The notes below the pieces were generated by a model that worked only from the letters and a program-made list of their open reading frames with translations, had not been told where the DNA came from and did not search any database. DNA of 11,101 bases, taken from Beroe ovata. Its lineage: Eukaryota > Ctenophora > Nuda > Beroida > Beroidae. This document shows, in pieces, positions 1 through 8,132 of this stretch (the stretch's first letter is position 1; each line of letters opens with the position of its first letter). Position numbers and translations under genes: made by a program. Where the stretch lies: contig CAMPET010000587.1 in assembly GCA_946803715.1 (NCBI GenBank), positions 3,632 through 14,732 of the forward strand. Reading direction: 5' to 3'.

Positions 1-1
1 A

Positions 2-283
2 AGATCTAAACTTGCTGGACAAACCCAGGGGGAAAAAGATGTGCGTTCAGCACATGTGAGGGCTAAGCTTGCCACAGAAAGTCAAGAGGACAGAGACCGG
101 CGTTTAGCGAAACAAAGATCTAAACTTGCTGGACAAACCCAGGGAGAAAAAGATAAGCGTTCAGCACATGTGAGGGCTCAACGTGCCACAGAAAGTCAGG
201 AGGAACAAGACAAACGTAATGCAAGGCGGAGAGCTAAGTGGGCAGATAATCAACAGATGAAGGATAAGCGGAACGAAAGACGG
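2..283 (+). repeat. 57-bp (19-aa) coding tandem repeats, alternating A/B types; STPR-like
   Basis: Five tandem units lie in the Helitron reading frame: A 2-58, B 59-115, A' 116-172, B' 173-229, and a degenerate 18-codon unit 230-283. Units begin Arg-(Ser/Ala)-Lys/Gln and contain (A/G)-x-(T/E)-(S/Q)-Q(E/G)-x-x-D-(K/R)-R. A matches A' almost exactly and B resembles B', so a 114-bp dimer was duplicated recently. The basic, helical, Gln/Glu/Arg-rich units resemble STPR repeats, a DNA-binding repeat first described in a silkworm silk-gene factor and often seen in front of Helitron-type proteins. DNA binding here is inferred. More units probably lie upstream of the window. Confidence 0.85.
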
Positions 284-3200
284 AGACAGATCAGGCAGGC
301 AAAAAAGAACATGGTTGATCCTACCAGCAGTTCTGGCCACTATTCAAAAACCAAACGTGCTTATTCCCCAGAAAACTGTTCTTTCCACAACATCGATATG
401 AATCCTACCAACTACCCTCAATCCCTTGCCCAGAGATCTTCTCCAAAGGGACCCTCCAACTATACTGTGCCCACACAAGAACCCTGTTCTCAGTCTTCAA
501 AGCCTCATCAGAAACCAAGTTCGTCACCTGGTCCGGAAAGCACTACTCGTAAGAAAGTTGAACAGGTTATATCCCAATTTCATAAGCTCACGTCGTCCTA
601 TCCCGAGTTCCCGTGTTCTATTTGTGAAAAACTGTTCTTCCGCCACGGTGTAGTTCAATTCAAGGATTCCTTAGATTTCAAGTTAAAGTTACCATCTGAT
701 AGTACTCCCTGGATTTGTAAGAGGTGTCACAGTTACAGGAAGGGCAAGAAGATCTGTCCTGTCGATTTCAAGGAAATGCTCCTTACAACTGGTAGTTTGC
801 CGTCCAACTTGGTCCCCAACCCTACTGAGTCGCGTTTGATTTCACAGTGTATCCCGTTCATGAAGATAGTCTCTCTCCCCGCTGGGGGTCAGAGTGGTAT
901 TAGAGGTCCTGTCGTTAATGTCCCAATAGAGCCAGATAAAACGTGTTTACAGCTTCCACGTCAATTGAAGGACTCGGGTATTATAGGTGTTCAGATTAAA
1001 CGGAACGTTAATTATAAGTCGGTTGTCATGTCAGATATTGTTAATCCTGATAAATGCCTGAAGATTTTAGTGTGGTTGAAATATCATAATCCACTGTATA
1101 AGAACGTAATCTTGACCAAGGACTTTATCAAGGAACATTATGATTCTGACAAACATTTTTTTGATAGTTCCATGAAGGATGATCCCGTTGTCGTTGCTAT
1201 GTCAATACTAGATCTGGTACTAGCTAACGTTACGAACGAGGGCACGTATATGGATCTTCCGTTTGAAACATGTATTCAAAAGTCCGATCCGTCGGAAAAT
1301 ATAAATGATGGAAAAATACCGTTCATGGACTTCGCACCTGGCCAGGACAGTAAACCAATACCTTTCTTAGGCAATCCCAGATCTGAGCCACTGTCCTTTC
1401 CTGATTTGTTTCCCCTAGGTAGTGGTCATTTTCACGATGAGGATAGAGAGAAGTTGATGAAATGTAAAGCCATCCCTAAATTGTCCCTTAAAGATTACGC
1501 TGAGAGTAGGCTGTTTTCTAAACATCGCAAATTTGCCCAGAATCCCGAGTACATCTTTTATATACAGAATTGGATTGAACGCACCGAAATAATTAATTCT
1601 ATCACAACTCATTTGAGAAAGGGTGCCAAAACTATAGATGGTCAAATTGTTACTGCTGGTCTTTTACGAGCTTATCAGTGTAACATGGACCAATTGTACA
1701 GTACGATAGAGGCTTTTAAATTCATGAAGAATATGAAAGGTACCCCTGCCTATTTACAGAGGATTAAGAACGACGCTATTGCTATGGTCAATCAGTTAGG
1801 TAGCTTCACTTGGTTCCTTACATTCTCATTTAATGATCTCGTGTACTCAATCCCTGCTATATTAAAACTCATGGGCCAAGAACCCACAGAGGAATTGCTA
1901 GCTGACATTAGTTGGTTTAGAAAGCATGAACTCATTAAGATGGATCCCGTTGTGTCGGTTAGGATGTTTGACCTGTACGTTAGAAAGATACTCAGTTTCC
2001 TCCTAGTAGATCAGGCTGTTATGGGTACTGCTGAGGCGTACATGGGGCGTGATGAGTTTGGTGGTCGTGGTTCTCCTCATCTACATATGCTTTTAAAGGT
2101 ATTAGGTGCGCCAAAGGTCGGTGAAAGCCCAATAGAGGAGGTTACAACTTTTATTGACAAGTACGTAACAACTCGCATGCCCTCCCCCGAGGACGAACCA
2201 GAACTGCACAAGTTGGTACAACTTCAGAAACACTCTCACACAAAGACGTGCAGCAAAGGTGGAAAAGACGTGTGCCGTTTCGGATACCCAAAACCGATCT
2301 CCAAAGAAACCGTCATAACACTCAAAGAAGCTGGCTCTGATAACGGTAAGAAAGCCCCATCAGCACGCTCAAAGGATGTCATCTACAAACGTGAACCTGG
2401 TTGTGAGAACATCAACACCTACAATGAAACTCTGCTACGCTGCGTGAGGTCCAACATTGATGTACAATTCTGTGTCAGTGACTGGGACGTCGTTAACTAC
2501 ATCATCTCCTACGCCACCAAGAATGAGAAGGAGGTTTGCGACGCTCTCAGGGACGTCATCAAGAACATCGACCAACCAGCTAATAGAAATTCAAAGGAGG
2601 TATTACGTAAGCTAGGTAACACTTTTTTAAACTCTAGGTCTGTCTCTATACAGGAAGCCATTTTCAGGTGTTTACCCCAGCTAAGTTTGTCCCATTTTAA
2701 ACCTTCCGTTCTATTCATTTCCTCGGATATGCCAGGTGATAGGCATGGAATGGTCAAGCCCAGGAAGCACCTTCAGGAACTACCTGACGAATCAAAGGAT
2801 GTCTTCCACACCTCTCTTCTGGATCGTTACTTACAGCGCCCTGAATCACTGAGAGACATATGTTACGCTGAGTTCGCCTCCCTATACGTGCGTTTGGATA
2901 GACCAGTTACATCCAGGAACCAGCACAAGGTGATTACTCTGAAGAACAATATGGGTAAAATGATCCGTAGAGAACAACCTCAAATCGTTAGGAGCCATAA
3001 AAAGTCACGCTCCAAAGAACCAGAGAAGTATTACTACTCCAAGCTATGCTTGTACTTCCCCTGGCGTAGCGAAGATGACCTGATAGGACAACATCCATGC
3101 TACCAAGACTCCTTTTCCGCTAACTTCGACAAACTTGACGCCAACATGAAGAAGTTTGAGCGAATAGACGATGAAACCATGGATCAAATGATTGAGGAGA

Positions 3201-6052
3201 TTCGCCAGGAAATCCAGGATTCCATGCAGGACAATCTTAAAAAGGAGGATATTTTACCAGATCGTCATCTTTTTACCCATCCCTTTGAAGGTATTAATAT
3301 TAATCAGGAGGAAGATAAGGATAACTTTAATGTCACTTACAAGGAGCCGACTATTACTGATGATGAATACAATAGAATGGTCAACTCTTTAAATGAAAAG
3401 CAGAAGTCTTTCTTTACCATTGTTGACCACCATTCCACATTAGTGTCACAAGGTAAAACGGTCAACCAGCTGCTTCATTTTATAAGCGGTGCTGGTGGTG
3501 TTGGCAAGAGTTTTCTCATCAAATGTCTACGTCACTGCATCTCTCGCAAGTTTGAGGACTCAATATTAAAACCCCGTGTTGCTGTATCAGCAAGTACTGG
3601 AGTCGCCGCTGCGCTGATAGACGGCCAAACAGTCCATCAACTTTTACAGCTCGACTGCCAGGAAGGAGGAAGGATTAAAGCCAAGCCGCTTGGTCCCAAG
3701 AAGAAGGTACAAATGCGGAAATTATTTGAATCTATCAGGTATATTATAATAGATGAGGTTTCCATGGTAGGTAACACTAACTTAAATCAGGTCAACACAC
3801 GTCTTAACGAAATATTTGGCTTTACGGACTCTACAATCTTCGGGGGAATTCACGTCATTTTTAGTGGAGATCTTCACCAAATACCTGCAGTCCAACAGAC
3901 GATGGTTTTTGAACCCAAAGGAATGGCCGCTCTCGGACCTAATATCTGGAAGGATAACGTCACATTCACTGAGCTAACAGAAATTGTCCGCACAAAAGGT
4001 GACAGTGAGTTTACCGAGCTCTGTCATCGTCTAAGAGTCGGTGAACACACTCAACAAGATGTGGATCTACTTTCAACCAGGAGTGTAACAACACAGCCAT
4101 CTCCTATTGATATAATGGACTGCATGGTTATCTACCCCACCAACAGGCAATGTGATCAACACAATCAGGAATGTATCAACGAGCTCTGCAAGACTACCAC
4201 TATTACGTCTATCACAGCCGTCGACAGGTTTTCAAACGAGTCGTTCAGCAAAACTGGTATACCAGGAGAGGTGGTGTATGACAAGATGTCTAAAAAAGCT
4301 ACTGACTACACATCAGATGATGTCAATAAAACTGCCAGACTACCAACAACAGTCACACTTGGCCCTGGTGCTAGAGTTATGGTACGTGTTAACATCGACA
4401 CACCGGACAAGATCGTCAACGGTGTCACGGGTACAGTCCATAGTGTTCAACTCAAATCTACAGTTCAGCCTACCATCGACAAGCTGACTGCCCGTGAAAT
4501 CAAACAGATCAACATCACATTTGACGATCCGAACGTGGGCAGGTCGATAAAACACAGCTGCGACAAGTACTGCAAAAAAGCCTGTGTAAAGCTGGGAACT
4601 GTACCAATCAAGCCAGTAGAAAAAGAATTCCTTTCAAAAAAAAACAACAAGACATGGCTAAAACGATACCAGTTCCCATTGGTCTTGTCTTGGGCGTGCA
4701 CCGTACACAAGGTTCAGGGTTTGACACTAGGCAAGGCATACGTTTTTCTAGCAGGAGCTTCTAAAGGTCACTCATGGCAACCTGGAATGGCTTATACAGC
4801 TATCTCTAGATTAACGTCACTTAAAGGCCTTCACTTTATCTCCCTCGACCCAAAGCAAATTAGGATATCAAAGAAGGTTATTGAGGAATATAGTCGTTTA
4901 AGGTTAGTGCCTAGGTTTTCTGTTTTACCCCCTAATAATCCCCCTGATTCTCCCTCCCCCTATTATGTCTTCACTCCCACCCCGGGTCCAGATCAGCCCC
5001 TACCCAACCCAACTGTTGTTACTAGCCCAATAACAGGTTTTTACGTCCCAAAACATTCCCGGAAAGACTGCGCCAATAGCAAAGACTCAGGAGTTTCTTC
5101 AAACATGCTGGAAGAAAATAAAAGTGTTCCAGCCTATTTCTCTGACCGGATAAAGTCACCACTACCCGACAGCAAGAAGCAGTCAAAGAATCCACTCAAG
5201 CGGGATCTCTCTTCGTCTCCACTTCTTCAGGAGGCGGTTAAACACTTTAAATCATGTTCCTCACCCTGTTCTCCCCTTTTAACATCCCTTATTAGAAAAG
5301 AAAAACGTCCGTTTTCTCGATCTCCTTCCTCTGGTACAGGTTCTCCTCTTTCCAAACTTCTAAAGGTTTACAGGTCTCCATTCAGCTCACCACCCTCTGG
5401 CACGTACTCGTCAGACATTCCGGTTATTGTTCAGCCCATTACACTACCTCCAGTTGACTGTAATTCTAGATACGTAGGCCGTGCTCATGTTGTAGACTTT
5501 ATGTCTCACCCTCAGTCTGCTGCCACCGCTGCTGAGCTCCAATCACTTGGTTTTGATGTAAATACCTCATTTGCTAACATTCAGGTAGGTCCAAGTTGTG
5601 GTTATATTTCGGCACGAGTTATATCAAAGTTAAACAGCTTAATCTTAGATGGTTACAGTTGGTTTGATGCGGCCGTTTCTGATTGTAATTATTTTGGTCC
5701 AACGTCTTGGTCAAACGATATATGTGCTATGGGCAATGATGCTCTAGATATTCCAGGTAAGAGTCCTGTATTTTTAACCGAGACAAATGTTTTAGATCTT
5801 ATACCCACGTATTCCGCTCGTTTTCACTGTCGCTTACTACAAAGTAGGGATGAATATTTCATGAATGTTGAGCCACCTCATAGTAAGTCATCCTTCCATA
5901 GTAGATTGTTACACCTGTGGGATAAGTTTGTGTCTTATGGCCATATTTTAGGTCCTAGTTGTTTCATTGTGAATACGCATGACGGTCAGGGTTTTCATTG
6001 GTATACTGTAGTTCTGGAATTGAACAGTTTGTCTATTATTCGTGAGTCTTAG
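2..6052 (+). CDS. Helitron Rep/PIF1 helicase polyprotein with C-terminal cysteine-protease-like domain (5' partial)
   Basis: This is the transposase of a Helitron. The frame is open from base 2, so the true start is upstream; the GTG at 41 is internal. Residues are counted from that Val (41) as 1. Residues 1-90 are basic STPR-like repeats. A CxxC/CxxC pair (C192/C195, C226/C229) looks like a zinc-binding motif. FPDLFP (453-458) opens the Helitron-like N domain. The nickase HUH motif is SPHLHML with H680 and H682; catalytic tyrosines are Y820 and Y824 followed by K827 (Y-x3-Y-x2-K), the two-tyrosine form typical of Helitrons. A PWRSEDDL block follows the Rep domain. PIF1-type helicase motifs are Walker A GAGGVGKS (1150-1157), Walker B IIDEVSM (D1238, E1239), SGDLHQIP (1275-1282), TVHKVQG (1554-1560) and AYTAISR (1584-1590). 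Residues about 1630-1800 are Pro/Ser-rich. The last ~195 residues carry GPSCGY (C1853) and FHWYTVV (H1986), resembling a papain-fold protease. No internal stop or frameshift is seen over 2016 codons. Helitron identity is certain; the protease call is inference. Confidence 0.96.
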   Translation, partial: RSKLAGQTQGEKDVRSAHVRAKLATESQEDRDRRLAKQRSKLAGQTQGEKDKRSAHVRAQRATESQEEQDKRNARRRAKWADNQQMKDKRNERRRQIRQAKKNMVDPTSSSGHYSKTKRAYSPENCSFHNIDMNPTNYPQSLAQRSSPKGPSNYTVPTQEPCSQSSKPHQKPSSSPGPESTTRKKVEQVISQFHKLTSSYPEFPCSICEKLFFRHGVVQFKDSLDFKLKLPSDSTPWICKRCHSYRKGKKICPVDFKEMLLTTGSLPSNLVPNPTESRLISQCIPFMKIVSLPAGGQSGIRGPVVNVPIEPDKTCLQLPRQLKDSGIIGVQIKRNVNYKSVVMSDIVNPDKCLKILVWLKYHNPLYKNVILTKDFIKEHYDSDKHFFDSSMKDDPVVVAMSILDLVLANVTNEGTYMDLPFETCIQKSDPSENINDGKIPFMDFAPGQDSKPIPFLGNPRSEPLSFPDLFPLGSGHFHDEDREKLMKCKAIPKLSLKDYAESRLFSKHRKFAQNPEYIFYIQNWIERTEIINSITTHLRKGAKTIDGQIVTAGLLRAYQCNMDQLYSTIEAFKFMKNMKGTPAYLQRIKNDAIAMVNQLGSFTWFLTFSFNDLVYSIPAILKLMGQEPTEELLADISWFRKHELIKMDPVVSVRMFDLYVRKILSFLLVDQAVMGTAEAYMGRDEFGGRGSPHLHMLLKVLGAPKVGESPIEEVTTFIDKYVTTRMPSPEDEPELHKLVQLQKHSHTKTCSKGGKDVCRFGYPKPISKETVITLKEAGSDNGKKAPSARSKDVIYKREPGCENINTYNETLLRCVRSNIDVQFCVSDWDVVNYIISYATKNEKEVCDALRDVIKNIDQPANRNSKEVLRKLGNTFLNSRSVSIQEAIFRCLPQLSLSHFKPSVLFISSDMPGDRHGMVKPRKHLQELPDESKDVFHTSLLDRYLQRPESLRDICYAEFASLYVRLDRPVTSRNQHKVITLKNNMGKMIRREQPQIVRSHKKSRSKEPEKYYYSKLCLYFPWRSEDDLIGQHPCYQDSFSANFDKLDANMKKFERIDDETMDQMIEEIRQEIQDSMQDNLKKEDILPDRHLFTHPFEGININQEEDKDNFNVTYKEPTITDDEYNRMVNSLNEKQKSFFTIVDHHSTLVSQGKTVNQLLHFISGAGGVGKSFLIKCLRHCISRKFEDSILKPRVAVSASTGVAAALIDGQTVHQLLQLDCQEGGRIKAKPLGPKKKVQMRKLFESIRYIIIDEVSMVGNTNLNQVNTRLNEIFGFTDSTIFGGIHVIFSGDLHQIPAVQQTMVFEPKGMAALGPNIWKDNVTFTELTEIVRTKGDSEFTELCHRLRVGEHTQQDVDLLSTRSVTTQPSPIDIMDCMVIYPTNRQCDQHNQECINELCKTTTITSITAVDRFSNESFSKTGIPGEVVYDKMSKKATDYTSDDVNKTARLPTTVTLGPGARVMVRVNIDTPDKIVNGVTGTVHSVQLKSTVQPTIDKLTAREIKQINITFDDPNVGRSIKHSCDKYCKKACVKLGTVPIKPVEKEFLSKKNNKTWLKRYQFPLVLSWACTVHKVQGLTLGKAYVFLAGASKGHSWQPGMAYTAISRLTSLKGLHFISLDPKQIRISKKVIEEYSRLRLVPRFSVLPPNNPPDSPSPYYVFTPTPGPDQPLPNPTVVTSPITGFYVPKHSRKDCANSKDSGVSSNMLEENKSVPAYFSDRIKSPLPDSKKQSKNPLKRDLSSSPLLQEAVKHFKSCSSPCSPLLTSLIRKEKRPFSRSPSSGTGSPLSKLLKVYRSPFSSPPSGTYSSDIPVIVQPITLPPVDCNSRYVGRAHVVDFMSHPQSAATAAELQSLGFDVNTSFANIQVGPSCGYISARVISKLNSLILDGYSWFDAAVSDCNYFGPTSWSNDICAMGNDALDIPGKSPVFLTETNVLDLIPTYSARFHCRLLQSRDEYFMNVEPPHSKSSFHSRLLHLWDKFVSYGHILGPSCFIVNTHDGQGFHWYTVVLELNSLSIIRES

Positions 6053-6081
6053 CTCTGTTTCCTTTTTTTCATATAGTATAG
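6042..6081 (+). other. Candidate 40-nt intron across the Helitron stop codon
   Basis: A textbook donor, GTGAGT, begins at 6042, eight bases before the TAG stop. It is followed by a pyrimidine run (6058-6070) and two AG acceptors, at 6075-6076 and 6080-6081. Using the second acceptor joins the frame (phase 1) to a further 53 codons ending at TGA 6240-6242. Using the first gives an immediate stop. The added tail would be Leu/Pro/His-rich. The stop as annotated cuts the protein only 17 residues after H1986 of the protease-like domain, where related folds usually still have a strand carrying an Asn/Asp. Without transcript data this remains a possibility; an open frame of this length could arise by chance. 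Confidence 0.3.
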
Positions 6082-6897
6082 TTATTGTTTATTGGTCACT
6101 CGCCCACTATCGGTTACATGCTTACCTAAACTTGCAGCTTCAACCACAATTGCCTCATCTTATGACCAATTTACATTTACCCTTACTAACATTGTCCCAT
6201 TTAGATCTTTCCGGCACCAAACCAGTGCTGCCCAATATGTGACACTCCTCCTCTGTTAACGTGGATAACCAGACGGCAACCCTGTATCGATTGTCAACTC
6301 GTTATTCCGGTAACCATTTGTACCAACTTTCGCATACTCAAAAGTCTGCTTCGCCTTGTATAACACTATTCAAACGTATTTTGTAACATCAAACATGGTT
6401 CATTTCATATTCATGACTAATAATTGCTTACATCGATACATTTTATCCAGGGACTCGGGGATGCAGATGTCAGCTATTCCTTGTATTATGCACCACTCCT
6501 ATGGTCTACATGTACCGTATGGACTACAACGTTAACTCCTCTAATCTACTGCTAATGAGCTTTCAACCTCAGTAAATCTTTCGGACTCTGTGGCGGTACC
6601 AATAGACTCTTAGCGCTTGCATATTCATATATCATTGTAGCCTCTAGTAGCAGTTACAATACCGTTCACGCGTCGTTCCAAAGTGTTATCATAGAAACCA
6701 CTCCGCACGCAATTGCATGCGCGCAATCACAAAGTAAAATTTTCAACTGAATGAACAATTTTATGAAATGCGCGGCGTCGAAGATTGGCCGTTGAAATTA
6801 GGTGTACTTCACTAAAAAAGTATTCTTAAATTATCTAATTAAAATTCCTTTTACCTCCGAACATCGATGGGTTATGTAATTTATGATCGGCCTTGTA

Positions 6898-6923
6898 GTT
6901 GTACATTGTAGTTGTACATTGTA
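6898..6923. repeat. Exact 13-bp tandem duplication
   Basis: GTTGTACATTGTA occurs twice head to tail (6898-6910, 6911-6923) and is flanked by further TTGTA-like words on both sides (6894-6897, 6924-6930). It lies in the non-coding part after the Helitron gene. No function is evident. Confidence 0.8.
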
Positions 6924-6978
6924 ATTGTAGGGTTTTTCCTTACCGTCGGCGCCGCGCCGCGCAATTGTCCTTCCGCCC

Positions 6979-6984
6979 AATAAA
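6979..6984 (+). promoter_or_regulatory. Possible polyadenylation signal AATAAA
   Basis: A canonical AATAAA lies about 930 bases after the Helitron stop, on the same strand. It could end the transposon transcript, but the hexamer is common by chance in AT-rich DNA and I see no clear GU-rich element, so support is weak. Confidence 0.2.
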
Positions 6985-7328
6985 ATCCCGCCAACAAGTA
7001 CAAGGGTAAGGTGAAATCCTACAATGCAATTAATGAACGGCGCGGACATGAATTCCACGACGGTGAATTCAATTCAAAATGAATTCATTGCAATCTCATT
7101 CTCACGTTCGCGTTAATTGCTTTGTTTAAGTTAAGTTTTAACCGGGCAGGGCTTAAAGTTAACACTTAACTGCAAAGTTCAAAAACTTAATTTCCTTTTT
7201 GAATTACTCGTAGCACTTGCATTTTTTGTTGTTCATTGGCAATGCGGCCCAATTACAAATTAAATTTAGCCAGACCTTAGAATTCAAGAATTAACACTTT
7301 AACCCGATTGCTTTCGAAGGCTGGGTGG

Positions 7329-7380
7329 AAATATAACGCCCGCGTGACAGGAATAACGGGCGTAATTCTTGTTTATATTT
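7329..7380. repeat. Nested inverted repeat/hairpin near presumed Helitron 3' end
   Basis: ACGCCCG (7336-7342) pairs perfectly with CGGGCGT (7357-7363) around a 14-base loop. The outer AAATATA (7329-7335) is matched by TATATTT (7374-7380), displaced by ten bases on the right. Helitrons carry a GC-rich hairpin a short distance before their 3' end, so this is the best candidate in the region. The sequence after the stem (AATTCTTG) ends in CTTG rather than the canonical CTRR. It lies only 23 bases before the acceptor of the next exon, so the intron would resume almost at once. It might instead be an unrelated palindrome or a small element's end. Confidence 0.5.
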
Positions 7381-7403
7381 AACCTTATAACTTCTCAATT
7401 CAG

Positions 7404-7692
7404 CTGTCCAGTGAGCTGCTGGATGAAGTCAAGGACAAGTTGCGGAGGTCTGTGCCTCTGGTGAGAAGAGTGCTGACAGAGCAAGTCTTTGAACCAACAC
7501 ATCACGGGACATCCCCGTTCATGCTCTATGCAGATGCTGACTGGCCGTATCTAGGTAACGTTTTAGAAATTCCTGAAATTCTCGTTCCATGTCTCATTAA
7601 GTCGATCAAAATGATAAGAAAGATTTCAAAAAATGGTTCACCACTGCTTGACCTAAAATCAACTTTATTTTACAGAGTTTCTCAAGGAATAA
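7404..7692 (+). CDS. Terminal two exons of a host gene, copy 1 (partial)
   Basis: The penultimate exon spans 7404-7554: acceptor ...AATTCAG then phase-0 Leu-Ser-Ser-Glu-Leu-Leu, ending ...ADADWPYL plus one base before donor GTAACG. The 121-nt intron 7555-7675 ends TTATTTTACAG. The last exon adds Glu-Phe-Leu-Lys-Glu and TAA (7690-7692). The encoded 55 residues are charged and helical-looking. The ending, with Met-Leu...Asp-Ala-Asp-Trp-Pro-Tyr-Leu-Glu-Phe-Leu-Lys, loosely recalls the C-terminal helix of RGS domains; that is only a family guess. Splicing is supported by three other copies in the window with the same donor/acceptor and the same terminal peptide. The Helitron sits just upstream, apparently in the preceding intron. 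If the intron is retained the frame stays open to TGA 7767-7769, giving a different tail. Confidence 0.65.
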
Positions 7693-8129
7693 GATGCACG
7701 GGGACGGATGTGACTCATAAGAAAGCAGCAGGAGTGAAAAAGGCAGTACAGAAACGTCTTACACAGTGAATATAAGCAAGTGTTGAAAAACAGGGCGTTT
7801 TGTAAGGTAAAACAGTTGACTTTTATTTCGCGAAACCAACGCATTTACACACACAAGCAAAGAAAAATTGGGCTCAGTGCTCTAGATTTAAATAGATTTG
7901 TGTTAAATCATGGTATCAAAACTTTGCCATATGGACAATATATGATCAAAAATTTGATTGAGTGAGTCATGCTTTGGTGGTCGAGAACATGCTCATTATA
8001 CGTTATCACAGTGATTTATTTGATTATGCCCCCACTGACTCATATGAAATTTATGATCGAAATCTCGTTCGATTTGTTCCATCAATGAATTTAATCTGCT
8101 CTCATGATAAGTCTAATTCCTACCGTTGA
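7693..8129. other. AT-rich spacer between duplicated gene ends
   Basis: No gene is supported here. A 61-codon open frame (7780-7965) has no splice signals or recognisable motif. Short palindromes are present: ATCAAA/TTTGAT around AA (near 7943-7956) and ATCGAA/TTCGAT (near 8056-8073). It may be the 3' flank of copy 1 plus an intron or upstream part of copy 2. It ends at an N (8130) placed directly before the splice acceptor of copy 2. Confidence 0.5.
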
Positions 8130-8132
8130 NAG

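Larger units (their letters stand above)
1..7380 (+). mobile_element. Helitron (autonomous rolling-circle DNA transposon), 5' end outside window
   Basis: The element is defined by its Rep/Helicase gene, which fills the first 6 kb and is uninterrupted. Helitrons transpose through single-stranded intermediates: an HUH nickase cuts and rejoins ends and a PIF1-family helicase unwinds. The left terminus is not in the window. The right terminus is unresolved: coding stops at 6052 (or 6242 if a candidate mini-intron is real) and a host-type exon begins at 7404, so the end must lie between them. I extend the call to 7380 because a strong hairpin lies at 7329-7380, but no canonical CTRR end follows it closely. 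Gene and element point the same way as the host exons downstream, which suggests insertion into an intron of that gene. The intact frame indicates recent activity or low age. Confidence 0.75.
6053..7403. other. Non-coding stretch downstream of Helitron ORF; holds element 3' region
   Basis: Apart from the possible spliced tail ending at 6242, I see no coding potential. The first half is T/A-rich with scattered short words. From about 6660 there are CpG-rich patches (6766-6780, 6950-6963, 7038-7046) separated by AT-rich sequence. The 9-mer TGCGCGGCG (6769-6777) recurs inverted at 6955-6963, and TTTCAAC (6741-6747) recurs inverted at 6791-6797. GAATTCA/TGAATTC arms at 7065-7071 and 7080-7086 could form a small hairpin. 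This mix of inverted pieces is typical of transposon ends or a nested non-autonomous element, but I could not define termini or a target-site duplication. Confidence 0.5.

Noticed and set aside
1800-2003. Apurinic-type endonuclease domain of Helentron-like elements (residue numbers were considered within the Helitron protein)
   Set aside because: The C-terminal part shows Cys/His protease-like motifs and none of the endonuclease motifs I would expect.
5581-6052. Canonical OTU domain
   Set aside because: The Cys motif is GPSCGY rather than a DGNC-type motif and the His is followed by WYTVV; I keep only a general papain-fold suggestion.
6042-6242. Independent 66-codon gene on the + strand
   Set aside because: It starts with a non-ATG codon inside the Helitron gene and has no family motif; at most it is a spliced tail of the Helitron protein.
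6700-6730. Perfect palindromic Helitron hairpin around GCATGC
   Set aside because: The arms TTGCATGC/GCGCGCAA do not pair cleanly and no CTRR end follows at a fitting distance.
7684-7692. AATAAG after each terminal exon as a poly(A) signal
   Set aside because: It overlaps the stop codon itself and is not the canonical hexamer; conservation is explained by coding sequence.
7440-7769. Single-exon 109-codon gene
   Set aside because: It reads through a conserved intron; four copies share splice sites and the same short terminal exon, so the spliced model is better.
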